NCBI GenBank assembly: GCA_019637295.1
Contig: JAHBVX010000009.1
Span: 62,001 to 126,000, forward strand
Direction: 5' to 3'
DNA length: 64,000 nt
Source: Polyangiaceae bacterium
Lineage (GTDB): Bacteria; Myxococcota_A; Polyangia; Polyangiales; Polyangiaceae
The translations under genes were made by a program, and so were the position numbers. This document shows positions 8,983 to 18,175 of this stretch, piece after piece. The notes under the pieces are model-generated. The model did not search any database. It was given only the letters and a program-made list of their open reading frames with translations, and was not told where the DNA came from. Numbering within the stretch: the stretch's first letter is position 1; each line of letters starts with the position of its first letter.

Positions 8983-9072
8983 GACGGCATCTTACGGTAG
9001 CTCGGACCCGAACATCGAAATTGCCGGCTACCACCGGATGCTACGGGCGAAAAGTTGGCCGAGGGGGGGCCG

Positions 9073-9336
9073 TCACGGGGTACAGAGCTGACCCGTGCAG
9101 AGGTTGCTCAGGCAGTCCCGCGCCAGCACGCACGCGGAGCCGTTCGGGCACCCCTCGCACGCGCCGCCTCCGCAGTCGGTCGCGGTCTCCTGGCCGTTGA
9201 GCACGCCGTCGCTGCACGCTGCCGGGGCGGCGTCTGCGCCGGCGTCCGCCGGGTCGCCGATCTCGTAGTCGTCGCTGACCAGGAACGGGCACCCGCTCAG
9301 CGCCAGCGAGGCCAGCGCCAGCCCGAGGGCTCTCAA
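9073..9336 (-). CDS. Small Cys-rich lipoprotein
   Basis: 87 aa, TTG start at 9336. The start overlaps the TGA of the preceding gene (sequence TTGA), which suggests translational coupling. The lipobox is LALSGC (Cys16). The mature part carries about ten Cys in the pattern CSDGVLNGQETATDCGG, CEGCPNGSACV, DCLSNLCTGQLC, a motif found repeatedly in myxobacterial surface lipoproteins. No enzymatic function is visible. It is the last gene of the kinase operon. Confidence 0.75.
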   Translation of the reverse strand: MRALGLALASLALSGCPFLVSDDYEIGDPADAGADAAPAACSDGVLNGQETATDCGGGACEGCPNGSACVLARDCLSNLCTGQLCTP

Positions 9337-10275
9337 AACTCCCCCCGGAGCGTCACGTGCCCGGGACCCACGTCGGCGTGCAGCCTCGCGCTCGACGCGG
9401 CTCGGGTCGGTCCGGGCGCGGTCAAGAGCAAGACCGCGCCGGCGGTCAGGCCCACGGCGCCCACGCCGTAGCCGATGAACGAGACCGTGCGCGTGGAGCG
9501 AAACGCGTCGAGGTCGCTCTGCGCGCTCGGGGGACAGCTCGGGCTACACTGGTCGTCGAGGCGGTCCTTCTTGTTCAGCATCAGCGCCCCGGAGACGACC
9601 CCGGTGGTGACCCCCGCGAGGCCGACGCCGAGGGACACGTAGGCCCAGGTGCGCTGCGACGTGGACTCCTCGACCGCGGGCGACCCCGCGCCTGAACCAT
9701 CCAGCGACACGAGCACCTCATCGCGCTCGGCGACGAGCACCGTCTTGCGGCCCAGCACGCGGTCACCCTGCTTGAGGACGATGTGCCGCGTACCCGGGTC
9801 GACGGGCTGGCGAACTCCGATCAGCAGCGCGGGTACGACCTCGCCATCGAGCTCGACCGTCAGGTTCGAGCGCATCGTGCCGGCGCCCACGATGCGGATC
9901 GTCAGCAGCGGGATCCTCGGTCTGAGCTCCTCGACCTCGCGCTCTGCGTCGCGCGCCGCCGCGCGAAACGCCTCCGGAGCCGCCGCGTCCAGGCTCTGCC
10001 GGCGTGCGGACTCGTAGCGCTCGGCCGCCTCGACCCAGCGCCCGAGCTGGATCAGCGCGCGAGCGTGGAGCACGGCGATCGTGGGCGCGGGGAACAGCGC
10101 ATGGGCGCGCCTCAGCAGCGCCTGAGCCCGCTCGTAGTCCCGCGCGTCGAACGCGGCTGCGCCGTCCTGCGCAAGCTGACGAGCGGCCGCACGCGTGCGG
10201 TCCTCGCTGCTGCCGGCGGCGGTCGCCGAGGTGAAGAGCGCCAACACCACGAGCAGCCAACCCAGAGCTGGTGGC

Positions 10276-10292
<17 letters not shown>
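9333..10292 (-). CDS. TPR-containing membrane protein of kinase operon
   Basis: 319 aa from the ATG at 10292. The frame is open further upstream, but the product would be an Arg/Pro-rich shadow of the kinase tail. An N-terminal signal or anchor (LGWLLVVLALFTSATAA) is followed by a helical TPR-like region at about 30-140 (AFDARDYERAQALLRRAHAL, then a second unit WVEAAERYESARR). Next comes a beta-rich PEGA-like stretch, and near the C terminus two hydrophobic segments (YVSLGVGLAGVTTGVVSGA and FIGYGVGAVGLTAGAVLLL). This architecture is common next to Ser/Thr kinases in Polyangia. The start lies 17 bp inside the kinase gene, so the two are translationally coupled. Confidence 0.85.
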
Positions 10293-11715
<1,423 letters not shown>

Positions 11716-11785
11716 GCGCTGGCCGCGGACTAGCCCTACATTTTTGTCCCGCCTCGGCGCTTCACGCAAGCGAAACCAAGGCGCG

Positions 11786-13135
11786 TCAGCTACCTTGTCG
11801 CCGCTCCAGCCGAAGCGACGGGTTTTGGGCCGTGCCGACATCTTGCCACGATGTAGGTGGACGTGAGCCGGTGGTCACCTGACCCCAGAAGGTGCTGATG
11901 CCCAGCCAGATGGCCAGACCCTTCAAGTCGCGGAACATCTCCGGCACGTACTGGGGTGCGGCCACGACACCTTCGTGCGCGCGACCCGCCAGGACGGCGA
12001 CGTCATCGAGGTGTACCTTGCCCGCGAACAGCCAGCGGACGAGATCCGCACGCCCACTCGCGATGGCGTGACGCAAGAACTCGTAGTTCTCCACGATGCC
12101 CCGCGTGTACACGATACCCTTCGTGAACGGCCCGCTGCCCTCGAGCAACCCGCCGCGAAACACGCGCTGGGTGTTCCAGAAGCACTGATCGGCGTCATAG
12201 CCCTCGGTGCGAAACCACTCGAACACATCGAGGAAGCTCGCTCCGTCTTCGGCCTTGTCCACGGCGAGCACCCGGTCGTTCAGCCGCCGCGCGCGGTTCG
12301 GGTGGCTACTCAGGGTCAGCACTTCGAGCAGGGCCGCCAGGCCCTCTTGGGCAGAGGCAGTCCGGGGCGGACCCTTCGCCAGCCAGCGCGCCACGGGCTG
12401 GCGCTGGCCGTTCAAGCTGGTCGCCACGTGCACCCAGCCCTCGTGGACCTCGAGCACGGCGATGTCCTGCTCACTGAACAGCGCGCCCTCGCGCACCTTC
12501 ACGTAGTCGCTCCCTGCCGCCGCGTCTGCGACGATGCCGTCGTCGAGCATGACGCGCACCGTGCCGTCGCCGAAGAACTGGCTCAGGCGCTCGTTGAGCA
12601 CGGTGACGACGGTGCTCGCGGGAATGTCTCGAACCGGCTTGGGGCCGAGCTCGTCCTCGTCCAGGTTGGTGAGCAGTCGATACATCTCGATGGCGTAGTC
12701 GCGGACCGGGCGATCGCCGCCCGCTACCGGATCCTTGGCCGAGCCGTACAGGCGACGCGATAGTTCGTAGAAGCGAGCGCTGCCTCGAGCGGTCAGCATC
12801 TCGACGGCGAGGGCGTACTCCTCGGCGGTCTGCAGCAGGATGTTTCCGATGGCGTCTCGCGCTCCGAGCTCGCGCACCACGTCGTCTGCGATGTCGCGGA
12901 ACTCTTGGATCTTGTGCCTCGGGTCGAAGCCGAGCGGCAGCGCGTCGTAGGACTCGCGCTCGACCTGCGGGAGCTCCCGGCAGCGTGACGCGAAGAACGC
13001 CTCGCGCACGCCGGGTCCCCACTTCAGGCAATTGAGGATGCGGATCGGCCTCTGCCCGTCGACGATGCGCGTGGCCAAGCTCGCCACGCGCTCCTTGTAG
13101 GACCGCCAGGGGCCGGGTGACTGCTCGTCTGCCAT
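11786..13135 (-). CDS. DUF1704 / MATCAP-like putative metallopeptidase (QEGLA-motif protein)
   Basis: 449 aa. The protein matches the family annotated in bacteria as flavohemoglobin expression-modulating QEGLA motif protein. Key residues are HEGWVH at 231-236 (an HExxxH zinc-binding pattern) and QEGLA at 263-267, whose Glu264 is a plausible third ligand. The related eukaryotic KIAA0895/MATCAP proteins are tubulin-tail metallopeptidases with the same HExxxH. The substrate in bacteria is not known, and the flavohemoglobin link comes from automatic naming. No signal peptide is present. The gene precedes the kinase in the same orientation, 70 bp away. Confidence 0.85.
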   Translation of the reverse strand: MADEQSPGPWRSYKERVASLATRIVDGQRPIRILNCLKWGPGVREAFFASRCRELPQVERESYDALPLGFDPRHKIQEFRDIADDVVRELGARDAIGNILLQTAEEYALAVEMLTARGSARFYELSRRLYGSAKDPVAGGDRPVRDYAIEMYRLLTNLDEDELGPKPVRDIPASTVVTVLNERLSQFFGDGTVRVMLDDGIVADAAAGSDYVKVREGALFSEQDIAVLEVHEGWVHVATSLNGQRQPVARWLAKGPPRTASAQEGLAALLEVLTLSSHPNRARRLNDRVLAVDKAEDGASFLDVFEWFRTEGYDADQCFWNTQRVFRGGLLEGSGPFTKGIVYTRGIVENYEFLRHAIASGRADLVRWLFAGKVHLDDVAVLAGRAHEGVVAAPQYVPEMFRDLKGLAIWLGISTFWGQVTTGSRPPTSWQDVGTAQNPSLRLERRQGS

Positions 13136-13312
13136 CCGGGCCAGGGTAGCGCGGCGCCGGCCTGCCCCGGCAGCCGCTGGCCGTTTCAGCGAAATATTCC
13201 CGACCCAGTCGCCCGCGCCGGTCGCTGGTGCCGTAGTGTGCTATGCCGTCAGCTGCGTCAGGCCCCGCGGCTGACCCCCCGGCCCCGCGCCGGGCGAACC
13301 CCTCGAGGACCA

Positions 13313-15166
13313 ATGAAACGAAGCGTGATTGGTTGGTCGTCCGTGCTGCTCCTGGGCACGTTCGGCTGTGGTAGTGATGGTGACGGTGGTGGTGGCGGCC
13401 CGGCGGCGCCGGTGGTCGATCTCCGAGTCGACAACAACCGCGACGGACAGATCGACTGGGGCGATCCCACCGAGGACGAGAACGAGGACGTCTGGTCCGT
13501 CACGAACGGCGCGGTGTTCCTACCGAACATCGACGACGACTCGGAGCGCTGCCCCCGCGGCGATCAAGGCATTCAAGGCATCAGCGACGTGGCGCTCAAG
13601 GCCTGTCACGATGGCGCCAACGAAGAGATCGACGGCCCGGACGATCTGGCCGACCTCGCTCGCATTCACGTCGTTCCGTGGCCTGGTGCCGGCGCCGGCG
13701 CGACCGGGCGCGTCTCGGTGAACCCGGAGGCGGCGCCCTTCGTCCGGCTGTTCCGCAACGGTGCAGACGGCTGGAAGGTGCTCGACGTCGGACAACTCAG
13801 CCAGGACACGGCGCCGACCTATGCCGCGTTTCTGAGCGCCGAAGAGATCCGAACGGGTGTCGAGCTCGCCATCGAAGGCAAAGATGTCCTGCGCGACGCG
13901 GAAGCGTGGAATGGCTTGGTCAACGTCGAGCTGCAGATCGACCCCGGCGGCGGGGCGGCGCCCAAGACGGACCTGGTGCAGATGCGCATCGCTCCGCTGC
14001 TGCTCTCGCACCACCTGCAGAAGGCCGAGCGCATCTACGTCAGCGCCACGGGCGGCCTCGATTCCGCGGCGTTCCGCCAGGACCTGCAGACCGCGATCGG
14101 CCTGGCGGGAGTGCCCGAGGGCTTGTCCGAGCACTACGTCGGCGACCAGTGGATTCAGGACTGGATGGAGACGGCCTACGTCACCATGCCGGCGCCCGGT
14201 GGCCAGCACAAGATCGACGTGTTCATGCGCTCGGTGAACATCCAGAGCAAGAACGTCGAGTCGCCGCTGCGACCGGCTGGCCGCCAAGTGTACGCGCAGC
14301 TCCACGGCAAGGACAGCGCGGGCTTCACTCCCGACTACGACATCAACTCGCCCGGCCAGATGGACTCGCTCGATTCCTACGGCAACACCGAGACCATCCC
14401 GCCCTACGAGCACAACGGGCAGAGCTACCCTGTCGGTCGCGTCTTCCGCGGTAGCGTCCCGAGCTTCTACGTGGACCCGGCGATGGCGAAGATGCTGGAG
14501 GCGCAGCAGGTTCAGCCCAGGTTGTACGTGGATACCTCCTGGCTGCTCGTGGGCCACGTGGACGAGACAGTGACCTTCTTGAAGATGAACAACGCTCGCG
14601 GTTGGGGTATGGGCGTGAACGACGCGCGCCTCGCCAAGACCATGCTCGAGCAGTACGTGTCTCAGGGCCACGGCGCAGTGACCATGTTCAAGGGCAAGAG
14701 TTGGATCGACTTCCAAGCGCAGAAGTACGTGCCCGCCGAGATCAGCATCGACGGCGTGCTGGCGGACACGGAGGTCATGGCCGAGAGCAACTCCTCCGCG
14801 GTCGAGGTGGATCACCAGATGGACATCATCAAGGCCGAGGTAGGCATCACGGATCAGGACATCATCCCGATGCCCTTCCTGCACATCCGGGCCTCCGGCT
14901 ACTCGCTGGCGTACCAGCCAGGTACCGTCAACGGCATCTACCTGTCGGACACCGATTTCGGTGTGCCCACGCCGCACGGCCCGGTCATCAACGGAGCTGA
15001 CCCGTTCGTGACTCAGCTCAACGAGCAGTTTCAACCCCACGGCATCAAGATCCACTTGATCGAGAACTGGGACCTCTACCACCGGCTGAGCGGCGAGGTG
15101 CATTGCGGAACCAACACCAAACGAGCCCTGCCGACGGGCGCGGCTTGGTGGGAGAGCGGACGATGA
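13313..15166 (+). CDS. Protein-arginine deiminase (PAD) family lipoprotein
   Basis: 617 aa from the ATG at 13313 (Shine-Dalgarno GAGGA). The signal peptide ends in the lipobox TFGC (Cys19), then a Gly linker. Residues 40-51 form a calcium-loop-like DNNRDGQIDWGD. The C-terminal half is the PAD catalytic domain. Its residues, named after human PAD4, are all visible: Asp283 in WIQDWME (Asp350), His415 and Asp417 in VGHVDE (His471/Asp473) and nucleophile Cys598 in GEVHCGTN (Cys645). PADs convert peptidyl-Arg to citrulline with calcium. This one would act outside the cytoplasm. The stop overlaps the ATG of the HEAT-repeat gene. It differs from the agmatine-deiminase-like PPAD of Porphyromonas. Confidence 0.93.
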   Translation: MKRSVIGWSSVLLLGTFGCGSDGDGGGGGPAAPVVDLRVDNNRDGQIDWGDPTEDENEDVWSVTNGAVFLPNIDDDSERCPRGDQGIQGISDVALKACHDGANEEIDGPDDLADLARIHVVPWPGAGAGATGRVSVNPEAAPFVRLFRNGADGWKVLDVGQLSQDTAPTYAAFLSAEEIRTGVELAIEGKDVLRDAEAWNGLVNVELQIDPGGGAAPKTDLVQMRIAPLLLSHHLQKAERIYVSATGGLDSAAFRQDLQTAIGLAGVPEGLSEHYVGDQWIQDWMETAYVTMPAPGGQHKIDVFMRSVNIQSKNVESPLRPAGRQVYAQLHGKDSAGFTPDYDINSPGQMDSLDSYGNTETIPPYEHNGQSYPVGRVFRGSVPSFYVDPAMAKMLEAQQVQPRLYVDTSWLLVGHVDETVTFLKMNNARGWGMGVNDARLAKTMLEQYVSQGHGAVTMFKGKSWIDFQAQKYVPAEISIDGVLADTEVMAESNSSAVEVDHQMDIIKAEVGITDQDIIPMPFLHIRASGYSLAYQPGTVNGIYLSDTDFGVPTPHGPVINGADPFVTQLNEQFQPHGIKIHLIENWDLYHRLSGEVHCGTNTKRALPTGAAWWESGR

Positions 15167-16116
15167 AGACGAACAAGCTCGTGATTTCTACGCTAGCGGC
15201 CGCCCTGCTCTGGGGCGCTACGCTGGCTTCGGCCCACGCCGCGCCGCGGGGCGCCGTACTCTCGCCCTCGGATCTCGAGGCGAGCTATCGGACCGCGCTG
15301 GTCGAGCGCATCGGCAAGGCCCGTGCAGAGCGCCCCGCGGCGTTCCGCAACGTGGACGACGTCCTCTCGGCGGTGCCCGAGCTGGATCGTCGCAAGCGTG
15401 GTCGCTTTGCGACCATCAGCCGCGAGCTCGCGGCGCTCGGTCCGGACGCGCTGATGCCCATGCTCGAGCGGTTGGCGGTGGACGGTCCGGCCCGCGGCAA
15501 GCTCACGGACACCGCGTGGCTCACGCTGCGGATGGGGTTGATCGAGGCGGTCGGCATGCGCCGAGATCCCGTCGCGGTCCCCGTCCTGTGGAAGATCTAC
15601 GAGCAGGAGAGCGAGTACTACGTGGTGCGCTCGGCGGCCGAGGCCCTCGGACGCATCGGCACGGACGACGCGGCGGCCGCCCTCATCAAGCTGGCGCGCA
15701 CGCGCGGGCCGAAGCAACTCGCGGTGCTGTCTGCCATCGGGGATTGCCGTCGTACCGTCGTCGCGCGCGGACTGGAGGAGTTCCTGCGCAGCTCGCCGGA
15801 GTACGAGGCTACTCGTCTCGCCATCCGCGCCCTGGGCGACGTGGGTAACTCTTGGGCCTGGGAGACACCTGCGGTCAAGAAGACCGGTGAAGGCGCGGTC
15901 GTGCGCAGCACCGCGGCCAAGGCGCTCGTGGACGCGTTCGCGCGTCACCATCGTGACGAGGTGCTCCGCATCGCCGCACAGAAGGCGCTGCTCGTGGTGG
16001 CTGACCCAGCCACCCCCGGCATGATCGAGGCGGCGAAGTCCGGCGCAGATCCGCGGCTCGCAGCCCGGCTCGATCAGCTGAAGCTGAAGTTCGTCAGCTA
16101 CACGACGAAGAAGTGA
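15163..16116 (+). CDS. Exported HEAT-repeat protein of PAD operon
   Basis: 317 aa. The ATG at 15163 overlaps the PAD stop (ATGA). A Sec signal (LVISTLAAALLWGATLASAHA) precedes an all-helical body with HEAT-like repeats at about 100-290, for example AVPVLWKIYEQESEYYVVRS, AAEALGRIGTDDAAAALIKLA, TRLAIRALGDVG and RIAAQKALLVV. HEAT repeats make protein-binding solenoids, so it may be a partner, inhibitor or substrate-presenting factor for the deiminase; this is inference from the operon. The terminal GTGA overlap leads into the Cys-rich lipoprotein gene. Confidence 0.85.
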   Translation: MKTNKLVISTLAAALLWGATLASAHAAPRGAVLSPSDLEASYRTALVERIGKARAERPAAFRNVDDVLSAVPELDRRKRGRFATISRELAALGPDALMPMLERLAVDGPARGKLTDTAWLTLRMGLIEAVGMRRDPVAVPVLWKIYEQESEYYVVRSAAEALGRIGTDDAAAALIKLARTRGPKQLAVLSAIGDCRRTVVARGLEEFLRSSPEYEATRLAIRALGDVGNSWAWETPAVKKTGEGAVVRSTAAKALVDAFARHHRDEVLRIAAQKALLVVADPATPGMIEAAKSGADPRLAARLDQLKLKFVSYTTKK

Positions 16117-16418
16117 GCGCCCGGCGCGCGCTCGGGCTGGCGTTGCTCTCGCTTGGAGCGGCCGGCTGCCGCTCCAAGCCCGACAGCGCGGCCCTGGCTC
16201 CCTCAACTGGCGCCGAGCCGGCTCGCTCGGTCGCGACGACTCCGGTCGCCGCGTCGGCCGCGGCTCTCGAGCCCGAGCCTACTGGCGAAGACAACTGCTG
16301 CATGGGCAAGAACTCGTGCAAGGGCAAAGGCGGCTGCGGCGTGCCCGAGAGCCACGCTTGCGCGGGACAGAACGACTGTCGCGCCAAGGGCGGCTGCCGC
16401 GCGCACTGCCCGAAGTGA
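16113..16418 (+). CDS. Small Cys-rich lipoprotein of PAD operon
   Basis: 101 aa, GTG start overlapping the HEAT-gene stop (GTGA). Signal with lipobox GAAGC (Cys19). After an Ala/Pro spacer come two related units, NCCMGKNSCKGKGGC and HACAGQNDCRAKGGC, and a final CRAHC. The twin Cys/Lys/Gly motif is typical of small exported proteins of unknown function in Proteobacteria and Myxococcota, and could bind a metal or form disulfides. Its position as third gene of the PAD operon is the only hint of its role. Confidence 0.78.
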   Translation: MSARRALGLALLSLGAAGCRSKPDSAALAPSTGAEPARSVATTPVAASAAALEPEPTGEDNCCMGKNSCKGKGGCGVPESHACAGQNDCRAKGGCRAHCPK

Positions 16419-16439
16419 CGGCTCGAGCTCGCCCACCCG

Positions 16440-16464
16440 GGGTCGATTCGTGACAGCTCTTCAG
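16440..16464. repeat. Partial third copy of convergent-end repeat
   Basis: These 25 bases match 55045-55069 in 21 positions (GGGTC.ATTC.TGACAG..CTTCAG). As in the other copies, the TCA near the right end is the reversed stop of the minus-strand gene. It lies in the 42-bp gap between the PAD operon and the formate dehydrogenase operon. Confidence 0.5.
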
Positions 16465-17345
16465 AGCACGGCGCGGGGGTCGCGCGCAGACTCGCGGCCA
16501 AGCGCGAGCCAAGCGTAACGCGAGAGCAGCGAGCCCGCGAGGAAGGCGAGCGCGGACAGCTCAGCGGCGCCGATCATCAGACCTGCCAGCGCGACCGGTC
16601 CCATCAAGAGCGTCGCGATCCGCAGGCGCGTCGCCCCGCTCCCGCGGCGCAGCGGCGCCAGGACGACGCGCCCGCGCCCGCTGACCTCGTTCTTGATCAG
16701 GAGCAGCGTCTCGACGGCAGCCGCGGCCGCGAGCAGCAGCAGCAAGGGCGTGGAGTCTCCGGCGAGCAGAACCGCCAGCGACGCCGCCGAGCCGAGGCCA
16801 GCGACGCCGAAGTGCAGCGGCAACAGCGCGCGATTGGCGGCCCAGACCGGGATGGCCGAAGCGCCCAAGAGCACGCCGGTGTAGGTGGCGAGCAGCGCGC
16901 CGAAGACCGCAGTCAGCGCGATGGCCGTGGAGAGCGCGACGGTGACCAGCTCCGCCGCGACGCCCAGCTCGCGGACCAGCACGGCGTAGCCCTCGAACAG
17001 CAGGACCGACGTGCCCGCGCAGGAGGTGAAGGCGATCAACGTCCAAACGCCCAGGCTCATGGCAGAGCGCCACTTGAATACGCGTAGCATGTTCAAGAAC
17101 CGCGCTGGTCGGCCTAGGTCGAGGATCAGGAGCACCGGTGAGACCAGCGCACCGACCAGCGCCACCCACAAGAGTCCGCGGGTGAGCAGCAGCGAGTCTT
17201 CTCCGGCTAGACTGCCGAGCGCGAGCACACCGCTCATGCCCGACGTGCCACCGACGAAGAAGTACGCTGGGACCTCCCAGGTCCACACCGGCGGCTTGAG
17301 CACCGGCTGGCCGTGGTAGCTGGTCTGGGGCTCGGGTGAGGTCAC
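16461..17345 (-). CDS. nrfD: NrfD/PsrC-family membrane anchor of formate dehydrogenase
   Basis: 294 aa, GTG start at 17345 overlapping the stop of the FeS-subunit gene (GTGA). About eight hydrophobic helices follow the conserved opening VWTWEVPAYFFVGGTSGMSG, typical of NrfD/PsrC quinone-interacting subunits. It presumably takes electrons from the FeS subunit to the quinone pool, replacing the cytochrome b subunit of FdnI-type enzymes. No haem-ligand pattern is evident. It is the last gene of the fdh operon, and its stop lies in the repeat at 16440-16464. Confidence 0.9.
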   Translation of the reverse strand: MTSPEPQTSYHGQPVLKPPVWTWEVPAYFFVGGTSGMSGVLALGSLAGEDSLLLTRGLLWVALVGALVSPVLLILDLGRPARFLNMLRVFKWRSAMSLGVWTLIAFTSCAGTSVLLFEGYAVLVRELGVAAELVTVALSTAIALTAVFGALLATYTGVLLGASAIPVWAANRALLPLHFGVAGLGSAASLAVLLAGDSTPLLLLLAAAAAVETLLLIKNEVSGRGRVVLAPLRRGSGATRLRIATLLMGPVALAGLMIGAAELSALAFLAGSLLSRYAWLALGRESARDPRAVL

Positions 17346-18172
17346 GGGCCAGCACCCCAGAACGCCAGCGCACTCGCGACGATCGCGAACAGGCTCGTCA
17401 GCAGCGCGGAGGACCACGCGGCCCGCAGGTGGGTGGTGGGGACCTCGGGGCTGCTGGGTAGCCCGAAGCGCGCGCCGTCGCCGACGGTCAAGAACAGGGC
17501 GTGGATGCCGCCAACGGAGCTGGGATCGTACACGCTCACGCCCGCGATCCCGCGGTCGAGCAGCGTCTGGCGGCGCGCCTCGGCGCGCTCGCGCAGCTCA
17601 CTGAGGGGTCCGAACTGGATGGACTCCGTCGGACAGGTCTTGGCGCAGGCGGGCACTAGGCCGTCCTTCTGGCGGTCGTAGCAGAACGTGCACTTGTGCG
17701 CGCCGCCAGCGCCGGGGACCGGCCCCTGTCGCCGATCGATGACCCCGAACGGACAGCTCACGACGCAGTAGCCGCAGCCGTTGCAGATGTCGTCTTGCAC
17801 GAACACGCCGCCCACCTCGGTGCGCACGATGGCTCCCGTGGGGCACGCTTCGAGGCATCCGGCGCGCTCGCAGTGCTTGCACACATCCGACAGGAACAAG
17901 AACCCGGGCGGCGCGTCCGGAGCGAGCGCGGTCTCCTCCACGAACTTGACGTGGCGGTAGCTAGACGCGCCGAGCGCCCCCGTGTTGTCGTAGCTCATCG
18001 CGGTGAAGACGAAGCCGTCGTGGGGCAGGGCGTTGTGCTCCTTGCACGCGACCTCACAGGCCTTGCAGCCTATGCACAGCGTGGGATCCGTGAAGAAGCC
18101 GACGGTGACCTGCTGCTCCACGTACAGGTGTCGCCGCTGGTTGTTGCTCGCGAGCCCGTCTCCGATCGCCAA
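17342..18172 (-). CDS. Formate dehydrogenase FeS (beta) subunit, four [4Fe-4S] clusters
   Basis: 276 aa, apparent TTG start at 18172, just after the catalytic-subunit stop; a GTG 22 codons further in is an alternative. Sixteen Cys form four ferredoxin-type motifs: CIGCKACEVAC (about 33-43), CKHCERAGCLEACP, CNGCGYCVVSCP and CTFCYDRQ followed by CAKTCP. A C-terminal hydrophobic helix (ALLTSLFAIVASALAFWG) probably anchors the subunit, as in FdnH. It relays electrons from the catalytic subunit to the NrfD-like protein. Stop and start of neighbours overlap on both sides, so the three genes form one transcription unit. Confidence 0.93.
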   Translation of the reverse strand: MAIGDGLASNNQRRHLYVEQQVTVGFFTDPTLCIGCKACEVACKEHNALPHDGFVFTAMSYDNTGALGASSYRHVKFVEETALAPDAPPGFLFLSDVCKHCERAGCLEACPTGAIVRTEVGGVFVQDDICNGCGYCVVSCPFGVIDRRQGPVPGAGGAHKCTFCYDRQKDGLVPACAKTCPTESIQFGPLSELRERAEARRQTLLDRGIAGVSVYDPSSVGGIHALFLTVGDGARFGLPSSPEVPTTHLRAAWSSALLTSLFAIVASALAFWGAGP

Positions 18173-18175
18173 CGG

